This document shows positions 1 to 9,076 of a DNA stretch of 64,000 bases, piece by piece. The DNA is taken from NCBI RefSeq assembly GCF_009834515.1, contig NZ_CP019426.1, forward strand, positions 5,029,001 through 5,093,000, in the 5' to 3' direction. Source of the DNA: Pseudomonas sp. R84. Its GTDB lineage: Bacteria > Pseudomonadota > Gammaproteobacteria > Pseudomonadales > Pseudomonadaceae. Below the pieces are notes generated by a model, which worked only from the letters and a program-made list of their open reading frames with translations, made no database searches and was not told the origin of the DNA. The position numbers and the translations under genes were made by a program. The first letter of the stretch is position 1. Each line of letters opens with the position of its first letter.

Positions 1-534
1 CACGGTTACCGCGCCGATGCGCTGGAGAATCTTGGTTTCGGCGTTGAGCGCCGTCGCCAGCTCGCGCCGGGCCTGATCGACGCCGGCCTCAACGCCTACG
101 GCTGGAGCGGCCCGTGGCAGAACCGTCGAGGTTTCGACAGCCTGGTGCAGATGAGCAGCGGCATCGCCGATGCCGGGCAGCAATGGATGCAGGCCGACAA
201 ACCTACGCCGTTGCCGGTACAGGCGCTGGATCATGCGACCGGATATTTGATGGCGGCAAGCGTGCTCCGACTGTTGGCCGAGCGTTTTAAGACGGGTCGC
301 GGTGGCTCGGCGCGATTGTCACTGGCGCGGACGGCGAAGTTATTGGTCGAGCATGGGCCGGGGACGAATGAGGCAATGCGGGCGGAAGATGAGCAGGATC
401 AGGGTTCATTTCTGGAACAGACCCCGTGGGGCCCGGCGCATCGCTTGCAGGTGCCGGTGAAGATCAGCGGCACATCTATTCAATGGGCTTTGCCGGCTAC
501 GGAATTGGGTTCTCACCAACCACGGTGGGCTTAA
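1..534 (+). CDS. CaiB/BaiF-type CoA transferase, 3' part only
   Basis: The reading frame is open from base 1 and stops at 534, so only the last 177 residues are present and the start lies outside the window. The fragment carries the RRGFDSLVQMSSGIA stretch typical of class III (CaiB/BaiF) CoA transferases, followed by the small C-terminal lobe. Members move CoA between carboxylic acids in the cytoplasm. The substrate cannot be told from this fragment. A composite repeat follows directly after the stop. The family call is fairly sure; the exact reaction is unknown. Confidence 0.75.
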   Translation, partial: HGYRADALENLGFGVERRRQLAPGLIDAGLNAYGWSGPWQNRRGFDSLVQMSSGIADAGQQWMQADKPTPLPVQALDHATGYLMAASVLRLLAERFKTGRGGSARLSLARTAKLLVEHGPGTNEAMRAEDEQDQGSFLEQTPWGPAHRLQVPVKISGTSIQWALPATELGSHQPRWA

Positions 535-538
535 AAAA

Positions 539-717
539 GCCCCTCACCCTAACCCTCTCCCAGAGGGAGAGGGGACTGATTGGGGGATATTCGAGAGATT
601 CACCGACTTGTACGATTGGCGCTGAATCCATAATCGACTCGGGCTTTCAGGTCGGTGGATCGCGCAAGACACCTCGGTCGGCCCCCTCTCCCTCCGGGAG
701 AGGGCTGGGGTGAGGGC
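539..717. repeat. Composite inverted-repeat element, copy 1
   Basis: The left end (539-576) holds CCCTCACCC followed by a CCCTCTCCC/GGGAGAGGG palindrome. The right end (681-717) is its inverted partner and ends in GGGGTGAGGG. The core at 623-641 reads TGAATCCATAATCGACTCG. The ends and core recur at 8823-9001, where the core is reversed, and the ends recur at 53091-53240. It fills the gap between convergent genes, where the terminal hairpins could also stop transcription. Confidence 0.8.
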
Positions 718-744
718 TGCAATTTCAGGCCGAGCGATGATGTT

Positions 745-1608
745 TCAATCTGCCCGGCTCAAAGATGTCCACAAAAGCTGCGCCGCATACCCTCGATAAG
801 GCCGCCAGGTCTCAGCGCGCAAAGCCAATTCCCGCGCTGTCGGCCGCTCGCCTTCCAGCACCTCCAGCGCTCGCAACAACCCGACATCTCCGGTCGGAAA
901 CCCATCCATATCCCGCAACTGGCGCAGCGCAATGTACTGCGCCGTCCACTCGCCAATCCCGTGCAACGCCAACAACCGCGCCACGCCACATTCACGATTC
1001 GGCTTGAACAATGAAGGCTCATCCAGCAACGCCTGCGCCACCCCAGATAACGTCCGCCCGCGACTTTTCGGCATGCCCAACGCCGCCAGATCTGCCGCTA
1101 CCAGCACCTGCGCCTCGGGAAACACATGGGTCAATCCAGGCACACTCGAATCCAGCGGCGCGCCATATTGCGCAACCAGTTTCCCCGCCAGACGAATCGC
1201 CGCGACCACGGTAATCTGCTGCCCGAGCACCGCGCGAAACGCCAGTTCCAGGCCATCCCACGCTCCGGGAATCCGCAACCCCGGACGCTCGGCGCTCAAC
1301 CGTGCCAGCAGCGGATCATTTGCCAGATGCCCTTGCATCAGCGTCAGATCCGAATCCAGATCAAACATCCGCCGCAACCTGACAACGATCTCGGGCACCA
1401 TCAACGGATCAGGAAAATCCAGCTCAACGACCAAGGCATTCCCTGCCTCAGGCCAAATTGAAACCGTGCCATGAAGCCCGTTCAACCCGATGCTGCGCGA
1501 GTACACTCCGTCGACCACAACCTCCATCCCGACCACAGCCCGCGCCGCCAGAAACCCCAACATCGCCTCCCAGTCATACGGCGGCGCATACCCAAGCGAC
1601 AACCTCAC
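745..1608 (-). CDS. alkA: DNA-3-methyladenine glycosylase II
   Basis: This 287-residue protein removes alkylated bases such as 3-methyladenine from DNA in base-excision repair. Residues 1 to about 85 match the AlkA N-terminal domain. A helix-hairpin-helix motif follows (LHGIGEWTAQY, about 215-225), and the catalytic aspartate of the HhH-GPD fold fits D241 in FPTGD. Length is close to E. coli AlkA (282), and there is no fused Ada domain. The start codon overlaps the stop of the upstream antiporter gene by four bases (1605-1608), so translation is probably coupled, an odd partner for a repair enzyme. Confidence 0.88.
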   Translation of the reverse strand: MRLSLGYAPPYDWEAMLGFLAARAVVGMEVVVDGVYSRSIGLNGLHGTVSIWPEAGNALVVELDFPDPLMVPEIVVRLRRMFDLDSDLTLMQGHLANDPLLARLSAERPGLRIPGAWDGLELAFRAVLGQQITVVAAIRLAGKLVAQYGAPLDSSVPGLTHVFPEAQVLVAADLAALGMPKSRGRTLSGVAQALLDEPSLFKPNRECGVARLLALHGIGEWTAQYIALRQLRDMDGFPTGDVGLLRALEVLEGERPTARELALRAETWRPYRGYAAQLLWTSLSRAD

Positions 1609-3032
1609 AACGACAGCACACCGCTGTACAACCCATACGCCGCCAGTCCCGCACCGATAACCACGCAGGTGAAAATGCCCTTCTCGATATGGGTGAACAA
1701 CGGCTCGCCCTGTTCATGCTTAGCCTTGGCAAACAAGATCACCCCCGGCGCATACAGCAACGCCGACAGCAGCAAATACTTCACCCCGCCGGCATACAAC
1801 AACCACACCGCATACCCCAGCGCGATGCCGCCGATCAGCAGGTCCTTGGTGCGTTCGGCCGAGGCATGCTCATAGGTTTCGCCACGTCCGCTGAGCAGCA
1901 CCGCGTACGCCGCCGACCACAGATACGGCACCAGAATCATCGACGACGCCAGATAAATCAGACTGGTGTAAGTGCCCGCCGAAAACAGCGTAATCAACAG
2001 GAAAATCTGGATCATCACGTTGGTCAGCCACAACGCGTTGACCGGCACATGGTTCTTGTTTTCCTTTTTCAGGAACGCCGGCATGGTCTTGTCCTTGGCC
2101 GTGGCGAAGAGGATTTCCGCACACAGCAAGGCCCAGGACAGCAACGCACCGAGCAGTGAAATCGCCAGCCCGATGCTGATCAACAACGCGCCCCACGGCC
2201 CGACGATGTGCTCGAGCACCGCCGCCAGTGACGGGTTCTGCAGATTCGCCAGCTCCGGCTGGCTCATGATCCCCAGCGACAGCACGTTGACCAGCACCAG
2301 CAGCGCCAGCACGCCGACAAAACCGATGACCGTGGCGCGACCGACGTCGCTGCGTTTTTCCGCCCGCGCCGAGTACACGCTGGCGCCTTCGATGCCGATG
2401 AACACGAACACCGTGACCAGCATCATGTTGCGCACCTGATCCATCACCCCGCCGAAATTCGGGTTGCTGGTGCCCCAGATGTCACGAGTGAAAATGTCAG
2501 CCTTGAATGCCACCGCCGCGATGACGATGAACATGATCAGCGGTACGACTTTGGCCACCGTGGTCAGTTGATTGATCAGCGCCGCTTCCTTGATCCCGCG
2601 CATCACCAGAAAATGCACGGCCCACAGCAGCACCGAGGCGCAGCCGATGGCGATTGGCGTATTGCCCTGGCCAAACACCGGAAAAAAGTAACCGAGGGTG
2701 CTGAACAGCAAGACGAAATAACCGACGTTGCCCAGCCACGCACTGATCCAGTAACCCCACGCCGACGAGAAGCCCATGTAGTCGCCAAACCCGGCCTTGG
2801 CGTAGGCATACACGCCGGAATCCAGTTCGGGTTTGCGATTGGCCAGGGTCTGAAAGACGAACGCCAGAGTCAGCATGCCGATCGCGGTAATCCCCCAACC
2901 GATCAGGATCGCCCCGGCATCGGCGCGTGCCGCCATGTTCTGCGGCAGCGAGAAAATCCCCCCGCCAATCATCGAACCCACCACCAGGGCGATCAACGCG
3001 CCTAATCGCAGCTTTTGCGTCGGTTGCGACAT
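1605..3032 (-). CDS. ArcD-like arginine/ornithine antiporter paralogue
   Basis: This is a 475-residue amino acid-polyamine-organocation (APC) family transporter with about 12 hydrophobic helices and the N-terminal GSMIGGGIFSLPQNMA signature. It is very similar along its whole length to the ArcD encoded divergently at 3465-4898. ArcD exchanges external arginine for internal ornithine across the inner membrane. This copy may have the same or a shifted substrate range. It is transcribed away from the arc operon and overlaps alkA by four bases. The ATG at 3032 is preceded by a weak purine-rich site. The family is certain; the substrate is inferred. Confidence 0.85.
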   Translation of the reverse strand: MSQPTQKLRLGALIALVVGSMIGGGIFSLPQNMAARADAGAILIGWGITAIGMLTLAFVFQTLANRKPELDSGVYAYAKAGFGDYMGFSSAWGYWISAWLGNVGYFVLLFSTLGYFFPVFGQGNTPIAIGCASVLLWAVHFLVMRGIKEAALINQLTTVAKVVPLIMFIVIAAVAFKADIFTRDIWGTSNPNFGGVMDQVRNMMLVTVFVFIGIEGASVYSARAEKRSDVGRATVIGFVGVLALLVLVNVLSLGIMSQPELANLQNPSLAAVLEHIVGPWGALLISIGLAISLLGALLSWALLCAEILFATAKDKTMPAFLKKENKNHVPVNALWLTNVMIQIFLLITLFSAGTYTSLIYLASSMILVPYLWSAAYAVLLSGRGETYEHASAERTKDLLIGGIALGYAVWLLYAGGVKYLLLSALLYAPGVILFAKAKHEQGEPLFTHIEKGIFTCVVIGAGLAAYGLYSGVLSL

Positions 3033-3464
3033 TTCAGTTTCCCTTTGAAGTGTGGTGAGCGTGCATTTGTAACAACTATTAACTAAACGGATAAAGGTAG
3101 ATGACGTTTATCAGGTAACGCCAGTTAACGCCTGTTTATATATAGCGGATGACGCTAACGCCTAGCACGTTAAGACAGTTTTGTGCGCTGATCCTGATAA
3201 ATCAATTCTGTACTGAAAACAGAGGCTGAAAATTTGCCAAAAGCTGAAAAAGAACTAGCGTCATAATTCGAAAGTAATAATAGCCATTCCCAACAATGTA
3301 GCCACAACGCCTCTAGGACGGGCCTTGCGGGCAGGATATTTATGCCTTCAGTCGAAGCCTAAGTCATTCATTAACAATGGAATGTGACCATGCACTGATC
3401 TAAGTCAGCTGTTTGAACAGACAACAGAACTACGCTGTGATCTCTTCTCTCCTGCAATGGAGTC
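3033..3464. other. Divergent regulatory region between two arcD-like genes
   Basis: These 432 bases hold no gene. The right side carries a likely ANR site and -10 element for arcD. The left side carries three TAACGCC heptamers at 3116, 3126 and 3156, spaced in multiples of 10 bp, plus an inverted CGTTA at 3168-3172 and a GATAAA/TTTATC inverted pair at 3090-3112. These could serve the minus-strand paralogue. I see no TGTCGC-type ArgR site here. Confidence 0.6.
3395..3436 (+). promoter_or_regulatory. Likely ANR (FNR-type) site and -10 element of arcD
   Basis: The sequence CTGATCTAAGTCAG (3395-3408) fits the ANR/FNR pattern TTGAT-N4-ATCAA, with both TGA and TCA cores intact. A -10 candidate TACGCT lies at 3431-3436. 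If transcription starts near 3443, the site centre (3401.5) is at -41.5, the classic position for FNR-type activation. Oxygen-limited induction of arcDABC by ANR is established in P. aeruginosa. A second, poorer half-matching site, CTGATCCTGATAAA, is at 3188-3201. Confidence 0.65.
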
Positions 3465-4898
3465 ATGCAAATGTCTGAAGCTCCCGGAAAACTACGACTA
3501 GGTGCACTGGTTGCATTGGTAGTCGGCTCAATGATCGGTGGCGGGATATTCTCCTTGCCGCAAAACATGGCCGCCAGCGCCGACGTCGGTGCGGTACTTA
3601 TCGGTTGGGCCATCACCGCTGTCGGCATGCTCACCCTCGCTTTTGTCTTCCAAACCCTCGCCAATCGCAAGCCTGACCTGGACGGCGGCGTCTACGCCTA
3701 CGCCAAGGCCGGATTTGGCGATTACATGGGTTTCTCGTCCGCGTGGGGTTACTGGATCAGTGCCTGGCTGGGTAACGTCGGTTACTTCGTTCTGCTGTTC
3801 AGCACTCTCGGCTATTTCTTTCCGGTTTTCGGTGAGGGCAACACCGTTGCTGCGGTGATTGGCGCCTCGGTGCTGTTGTGGGCGGTGCACTTTCTGGTGC
3901 TGCGCGGGATCAAGGAAGCGGCGTTCATCAACCTGGTGACCACGGTCGCCAAAGTCGTACCGCTGCTGCTGTTCGTGTTGATCGCGGTGTTCGCTTTCAA
4001 ACTGGACATCTTCACCGCCGACATCTGGGGCATCAAAAATCCGGATCTGGGCAGTGTGATGAACCAGGTGCGCAACATGATGCTGGTCACCGTCTGGGTG
4101 TTCATCGGTATCGAGGGCGCGAGCATCTTCTCGGCCCGCGCCGAAAAACGCTCGGACGTTGGTAAAGCCACCGTGATCGGTTTCATCACCGTGCTGTTGT
4201 TCCTGGTGCTGGTGAACGTGCTGTCGCTGGGCATCATGACCCAACCGGAACTGGCGAAACTGCAGAACCCGTCGATGGCGGCCGTGCTTGAGCATGTGGT
4301 CGGTCACTGGGGTGCGGTGCTGATCAGCGTCGGTCTGATCATCTCCTTGCTGGGGGCGTTGCTGTCGTGGGTGCTGCTGTGTGCGGAGATCATGTTCGCC
4401 GCTGCCAAAGACCACACCATGCCGGAGTTCCTGCGCAAGGAAAACGCCAACCACGTACCGGTCAACGCGCTGTGGCTGACCAACGCGATGGTGCAGATTT
4501 TCCTGATCATCACGCTGTTCTCGGCCAGTACCTACCTGTCGCTGATCTACCTCGCCACTTCGATGATTCTGGTGCCGTACCTGTGGTCGGCAGCCTATGC
4601 CCTGCTGCTGGCGGTACGCGGCGAAAGCTACGAAGGCTTCGCGGCCGAACGGCGCAAGGATCTGATTATCGGCGGCATCGCGCTGATCTACGCGGTGTGG
4701 CTGCTGTATGCCGGCGGGGTCAAGTATCTGCTGCTCTCGGCCCTGCTCTACGCACCCGGCGCGATCCTGTTCGCCAAGGCCAAGCTGGAACTCAAACAAC
4801 CGATTTTCACTAACGTCGAGAAGCTGATTTTCGCCGCTGTGGTCGTGGGTGCCCTGGTGGCTGCCTACGGTCTCTACGACGGCTTCCTGACTCTGTAA
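3465..4898 (+). CDS. arcD: Arginine/ornithine antiporter ArcD
   Basis: This 477-residue APC-family inner-membrane protein has about 12 transmembrane helices and the GSMIGGGIFSLPQNMA signature. In the arginine deiminase pathway it imports arginine in exchange for ornithine. It is the first gene of arcD-arcA-arcB-arcC, in the P. aeruginosa order, with only 33 bases before arcA. The start at 3465 follows a GCAATGGAG ribosome-binding region. The ANR site upstream predicts induction under low oxygen. A close paralogue is encoded divergently. Confidence 0.93.
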   Translation: MQMSEAPGKLRLGALVALVVGSMIGGGIFSLPQNMAASADVGAVLIGWAITAVGMLTLAFVFQTLANRKPDLDGGVYAYAKAGFGDYMGFSSAWGYWISAWLGNVGYFVLLFSTLGYFFPVFGEGNTVAAVIGASVLLWAVHFLVLRGIKEAAFINLVTTVAKVVPLLLFVLIAVFAFKLDIFTADIWGIKNPDLGSVMNQVRNMMLVTVWVFIGIEGASIFSARAEKRSDVGKATVIGFITVLLFLVLVNVLSLGIMTQPELAKLQNPSMAAVLEHVVGHWGAVLISVGLIISLLGALLSWVLLCAEIMFAAAKDHTMPEFLRKENANHVPVNALWLTNAMVQIFLIITLFSASTYLSLIYLATSMILVPYLWSAAYALLLAVRGESYEGFAAERRKDLIIGGIALIYAVWLLYAGGVKYLLLSALLYAPGAILFAKAKLELKQPIFTNVEKLIFAAVVVGALVAAYGLYDGFLTL

Positions 4899-4931
4899 TC
4901 CCTGATTGATTTGTTATCTGGAGGATCTGAA

Positions 4932-6188
4932 ATGACCACGGAAAAAGTTAAGTACGGCGTCCATTCCGAAGCCGGCAAACTGCGCAAAGTCATGGTGTGC
5001 TCCCCAGGTCTGGCCCATCAGCGGCTGACCCCGAACAACTGCGATGAACTGCTGTTCGATGACGTGCTCTGGGTGGCTCAGGCCAAGCGCGACCACTTCG
5101 ACTTCGTCACCAAAATGCGTGAGCGCGGTATCGACGTGCTGGAAATGCACAACCTGCTGACCGACATCGTCGCTAACCCTGAGGCACTGGACTGGATTCT
5201 CGAGCGCAAGGTCACCGCCGATTCGGTGGGCCTGGGCCTGATCAACGAAGTCAAATCCTGGCTGAAAAGCCTGGAACCACGGCACATTGCCGAATTCCTG
5301 ATTGGTGGCGTGTCTGCCGATGATCTGCCGGACAGCTTTGGTGGCAAGACCATCCAGATGTTCCGCGACTTCCTCGGCCATTCGAGCTTCATTCTGCCGC
5401 CGCTGCCGAACACCCAGTTCACCCGCGACACCACCTGCTGGATCTACGGTGGCGTGACACTGAACCCGATGTACTGGCCAGCGCGCCGTCAGGAAACCCT
5501 GCTGGCCGCCGCTATCTACAAATTCCACCCACAGTTCACCAACGCCGAATTCGAGATCTGGTACGGCGACCCGGACAAGGAACACGGCAGCTCCACCCTC
5601 GAGGGCGGCGACGTCATGCCAATCGGCAACGGCGTGGTGCTGATCGGTATGGGCGAACGCTCATCGCGTCAGGCCATCGGCCAACTGGCGCTGAACCTGT
5701 TCAAGAACAAAGCCGTGGAAAAAGTCATCGTCGCCGGTCTGCCGAAGTCCCGCGCGGCGATGCACCTCGACACCGTGTTCAGCTTCTGCGATCGCGACCT
5801 GGTGACGATTTTCCCGGAAGTGGTGAACCAGATTGTCGCGTTCACCCTGCGCCCTGACGAAAGCAAACAGGGCGGCATCGACATTCGCCGCGAAGAAACC
5901 AACTTCCTCGACACCGTCGCCGCAGCCCTCAACCTGCCGAAACTGCGCGTGGTGGAAACCGGCGGCAACAGCTTCGCCGCCGAGCGCGAGCAATGGGACG
6001 ACGGCAACAACGTGGTGGCCGTGGAGCCGGGCGTGGTCATCGGCTACGACCGCAACACCTACACCAACACCCTGCTGCGCAAGGCCGGCGTGGAAGTCAT
6101 CACCATCAGCGCCGGTGAACTGGGCCGCGGCCGTGGCGGTGGCCACTGCATGACCTGCCCGATCATCCGCGATCCGATCGATTACTAA
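4932..6188 (+). CDS. arcA: Arginine deiminase
   Basis: ArcA hydrolyses arginine to citrulline and ammonia in the cytoplasm, the first step of fermentative arginine breakdown. The frame is open further upstream, but the ATG at 4932 is chosen because GGAGGA lies just before it and it gives 418 residues, the P. aeruginosa length. The catalytic cysteine is in the C-terminal GGHCMTCP motif (Cys406 with this start). Other conserved blocks are FTRDT and LEGGDV. It is second in the arc operon. Confidence 0.96.
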   Translation: MTTEKVKYGVHSEAGKLRKVMVCSPGLAHQRLTPNNCDELLFDDVLWVAQAKRDHFDFVTKMRERGIDVLEMHNLLTDIVANPEALDWILERKVTADSVGLGLINEVKSWLKSLEPRHIAEFLIGGVSADDLPDSFGGKTIQMFRDFLGHSSFILPPLPNTQFTRDTTCWIYGGVTLNPMYWPARRQETLLAAAIYKFHPQFTNAEFEIWYGDPDKEHGSSTLEGGDVMPIGNGVVLIGMGERSSRQAIGQLALNLFKNKAVEKVIVAGLPKSRAAMHLDTVFSFCDRDLVTIFPEVVNQIVAFTLRPDESKQGGIDIRREETNFLDTVAAALNLPKLRVVETGGNSFAAEREQWDDGNNVVAVEPGVVIGYDRNTYTNTLLRKAGVEVITISAGELGRGRGGGHCMTCPIIRDPIDY

Positions 6189-6257
6189 ACCTCTGAGCCC
6201 TGGCCGCAGCTTACCCAGCGCGGCCGGGGGGATAACCGACACCGAAGGAGATCCATC

Positions 6258-7268
6258 ATGGCTTTTAACATTCACAACCGTAACCTGCTCAGCCTGGAAC
6301 ACCACACCCCACGTGAGCTGCGTTACCTGCTCGACCTGTCCCGCGACCTCAAACGCGCGAAATACACCGGCACCGAGCAACAACACCTGAAGGGCAACAA
6401 CATCGCCCTGATCTTCGAAAAAACCTCGACCCGTACCCGTTGCGCTTTTGAAGTCGCGGCCTACGACCAAGGCGCCAACGTCACCTACATCGACCCGAAC
6501 TCGTCGCAGATCGGTCACAAAGAAAGTATGAAGGACACCGCCCGCGTGCTGGGGCGCATGTACGACGCTATCGAGTACCGTGGCTTCAAACAGGAAATCG
6601 TCGAAGAGCTGGCCAAGTTCGCCGGTGTGCCGGTGTTCAACGGCCTGACCGACGAATATCACCCGACGCAAATGATCGCCGACGTACTGACCATGCGTGA
6701 ACACGCCGACAAGCCGATCCATGAAATCAGCTACGCCTACCTCGGCGATGCGCGCAACAACATGGGCAACTCGCTGCTGCTGGTCGGCGCCAAGCTCGGC
6801 ATGGACGTGCGTATCTGTGCACCGAAAGCCCTGTGGCCACTGGATGATCTGGTCGAGCGTTGCCACAAATATGCAGAAGAAAGTGGCGCACGTATCACCC
6901 TGACTGAAGACCCGAAAGCGGCGGTCAAAGGCGTCGACTTCATCCACACCGACGTTTGGGTGTCGATGGGCGAGCCGGTGGAAGCCTGGGCCGAGCGCAT
7001 CCAGCAACTGCTGCCGTATCAGGTCAACGCTGAATTGATGAAAGCCAGCGGCAACCCGCGCACCAAGTTCATGCACTGCCTGCCGGCGTTCCACAACAGT
7101 GATACCAAGGTCGGCAAACAGATTGCCGAGCAGTATCCGCACCTGAAAAACGGCATCGAAGTGACCGACGACGTGTTCGAGTCCCCAGCCTGCATCGCCT
7201 TCGAGCAAGCGGAAAACCGCATGCACACGATCAAGGCGATTCTGGTCTCGACCCTGGCTGATCTGTAA
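6258..7268 (+). CDS. arcB: Catabolic ornithine carbamoyltransferase
   Basis: This 336-residue enzyme phosphorolyses citrulline to ornithine and carbamoyl phosphate in the arginine deiminase pathway. The carbamoyl-phosphate-binding STRTR motif lies near residue 57, and the HCLPAFH motif near the C terminus is typical of the catabolic type. A strong GAAGGAGAT site precedes the start. Ornithine leaves through ArcD, and carbamoyl phosphate feeds ArcC. The length equals that of P. aeruginosa ArcB. Confidence 0.96.
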   Translation: MAFNIHNRNLLSLEHHTPRELRYLLDLSRDLKRAKYTGTEQQHLKGNNIALIFEKTSTRTRCAFEVAAYDQGANVTYIDPNSSQIGHKESMKDTARVLGRMYDAIEYRGFKQEIVEELAKFAGVPVFNGLTDEYHPTQMIADVLTMREHADKPIHEISYAYLGDARNNMGNSLLLVGAKLGMDVRICAPKALWPLDDLVERCHKYAEESGARITLTEDPKAAVKGVDFIHTDVWVSMGEPVEAWAERIQQLLPYQVNAELMKASGNPRTKFMHCLPAFHNSDTKVGKQIAEQYPHLKNGIEVTDDVFESPACIAFEQAENRMHTIKAILVSTLADL

Positions 7269-7303
7269 CTGAAATAGCTCCCACTGAAGGAACCGGTTCC
7301 AAA

Positions 7304-7394
7304 GGTGGGAGCGAGCCTGCTCGCGAAAGCGGTGGGTCATTCAACAGAGATGTCGACTGATCTGACGCCTTCGCGAGCAGGCTCGCTCCCACAG
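7304..7394. repeat. Paired REP element between arcB and arcC
   Basis: Two copies of the palindromic unit GTGGGAGCGAGCCTGCTCGC face each other at about 7305-7327 and 7366-7393. They sit inside the arc operon. The folded RNA could stabilise the upstream arcDAB message or lower arcC expression. Related pairs recur five more times in the window. Confidence 0.85.
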
Positions 7395-7459
7395 GGGATC
7401 CCGGTTCCGGCAGGAAGATCGAGTTGTTCGCCTCTCCTCTGATTAGAAGGACATGCACC

Positions 7460-8389
7460 ATGCGTATCGTCGTAGCGCTGGGCGGTAACGCCCTGCTCCG
7501 CCGTGGTGAACCGATGACCGCTGACAATCAGCGCGCCAACATCCGCATCGCCACCGAGCAAATCGCCAAGATCCATCCCGGCAACCAACTGGTCATCGCC
7601 CACGGCAATGGCCCGCAAGTCGGCCTGCTGTCGCTGCAAGCGGCGGCCTACACCTCCGTCACCCCTTACCCGCTGGACGTGCTCGGTGCCGAAACCGAAG
7701 GCATGATCGGCTACATCATCGAACAGGAACTGGGCAATCTGCTCGACTTCGAAGTGCCGTTTGCCACCCTGCTGACCCAGGTTGAAGTCGACGCCAACGA
7801 CCCCGCGTTCAAGAACCCGACCAAACCGATCGGCCCGGTCTATGACAAGGCCGAAGCGGAAAAACTCGCCGCCGAAAAAGGCTGGGCGATTGCCCCGGAT
7901 GGCGATAAGTACCGTCGTGTCGTCGCCAGTCCACGGCCAAAACGCATCTTCGAAATCCGCCCGATCAAGTGGCTGCTGGACAAGGGCAGCATCGTTATTT
8001 GCGCCGGGGGCGGCGGCATCCCGACCATGTACGACGAGAACCGCAACCTCAAAGGCATCGAGGCAGTAATCGACAAGGATCTTTGCTCGTCATTGCTCGC
8101 CGAGCAACTGGAAGCCGACCTGCTGGTGATCGCCACGGACGTCAACGCGGCGTTCATCGATTACGGCAAACCGACGCAGAAAGCCATTGCCGAAGCGCAC
8201 CCGGACGAACTCGAACGCCTCGGCTTCGCTGCCGGTTCCATGGGGCCGAAGGTGCAGGCAGCCTGCGAATTCGCACGCCATACTGGCAAGGTCGCGGTGA
8301 TCGGTTCGCTGGCGGATATCGAAGCGATTGTCCAGGGTACTGCCGGTACTCGCGTGACCACGGCGAAGCCGGGCATCACTTACCGATAA
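7460..8389 (+). CDS. arcC: Carbamate kinase
   Basis: ArcC moves the phosphate of carbamoyl phosphate to ADP, giving ATP, ammonia and CO2. This is the energy-yielding last step of the arginine deiminase pathway. The amino-acid kinase fold begins with [12 protein letters not shown]. The ATG at 7460 is chosen because an AGAAGGAC site lies just upstream and it gives 309 residues, close to the family length. A short GGGCAG/CTGCCC hairpin at 8403-8423 follows the gene and could act as a weak terminator or attenuator. Confidence 0.95.
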   Translation: MRIVVALGGNALLRRGEPMTADNQRANIRIATEQIAKIHPGNQLVIAHGNGPQVGLLSLQAAAYTSVTPYPLDVLGAETEGMIGYIIEQELGNLLDFEVPFATLLTQVEVDANDPAFKNPTKPIGPVYDKAEAEKLAAEKGWAIAPDGDKYRRVVASPRPKRIFEIRPIKWLLDKGSIVICAGGGGIPTMYDENRNLKGIEAVIDKDLCSSLLAEQLEADLLVIATDVNAAFIDYGKPTQKAIAEAHPDELERLGFAAGSMGPKVQAACEFARHTGKVAVIGSLADIEAIVQGTAGTRVTTAKPGITYR

Positions 8390-8451
8390 TTAGAAACTCC
8401 GGGGGCAGGCCCGAGGTCTGCCCTTCTCCCATGCCTTGAAAGGAGAAACCC

Positions 8452-8814
8452 ATGGCCCAGTTTGAACCCGGTCATCTGCATATTGAGCGGCATGCGTTGA
8501 CGCCGGATGACGTCAGTTACAACGTGCACCTCGACTATGAAGTGTTCACCGATCCGCAGAAAGGCAAAGGCATCCAGTTCACGATGCATGGCAACCTTCA
8601 GGGCAAGGACATGAAAGAGACCTTCTTCCTGCCCAAAGAGGAGGCCTACAACTTTGCCAACAATGTGACGAAAATCGCCGAGAAGTACGGCATTCCCAAG
8701 ACGCACAGCCAGATCGGCTCGGTTCACAAGCATTACGACATGATGTTTGAAGACATCCGCAAGCAACTTGATATGAAATCCGGGGATCCGGTCAATCTTG
8801 AGCACTTCGAATAA
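8452..8814 (+). CDS. Small DUF5064-family protein downstream of arcC
   Basis: This is a 120-residue soluble protein with a good GAAAGGAGAA site before its ATG. It has no signal peptide or membrane segment. I recognise it as the Pseudomonas DUF5064 family, whose function is unknown. It lies 62 bases after arcC on the same strand, so it may be a last, weakly coupled gene of the arc operon. It contains several charged residues and one HKHYD motif, but no catalytic signature that I can name. Confidence 0.75.
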   Translation: MAQFEPGHLHIERHALTPDDVSYNVHLDYEVFTDPQKGKGIQFTMHGNLQGKDMKETFFLPKEEAYNFANNVTKIAEKYGIPKTHSQIGSVHKHYDMMFEDIRKQLDMKSGDPVNLEHFE

Positions 8815-8822
8815 ACTTCAAA

Positions 8823-9001
8823 AGCCCCTCACCCTAGCCCTCTCCCAAAGGGAGAGGGGACTGACCGAAGTGTCTGATGGCAGACATCGACCTGAAAGAC
8901 CGAGTCGATTATGGATTCACAGCCGTATTTTCAGGTCGGCGTACCTCGTGAGCATTCCACTATCGGCCCCCTCTCCCCCTGGGAGAGGGCTGGGGTGAGG
9001 G
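8823..9001. repeat. Composite inverted-repeat element, copy 2
   Basis: The ends match those of the element at 539-717: CCCTCACCC plus the CCCTCTCCC/GGGAGAGGG palindrome on the left, and a GGGAGAGGGCTGGGGTGAGGG-like end on the right. The core CGAGTCGATTATGGATTCA (8901-8919) is the exact reverse complement of the core of copy 1. The arms CGACCTGAAA and TTTCAGGTCG flank this core. Confidence 0.8.
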
Positions 9002-9076
9002 TGCTTTTGCTTTCACCTCTCTCCAAGCCCAAGGCATACTTGCCACCCTCCGCTCTGCAGATCACTGAACCGCCCC

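Noticed and set aside
539..717. Repeated GC-rich palindromes considered as a CRISPR array
   Set aside because: There are only two unequal ends with a shared core, no regular spacer length, and no cas genes in the window.
5661..7340. A 559-codon open frame on the minus strand
   Set aside because: It is opposite arcA and arcB, with no domain similarity that I can see.
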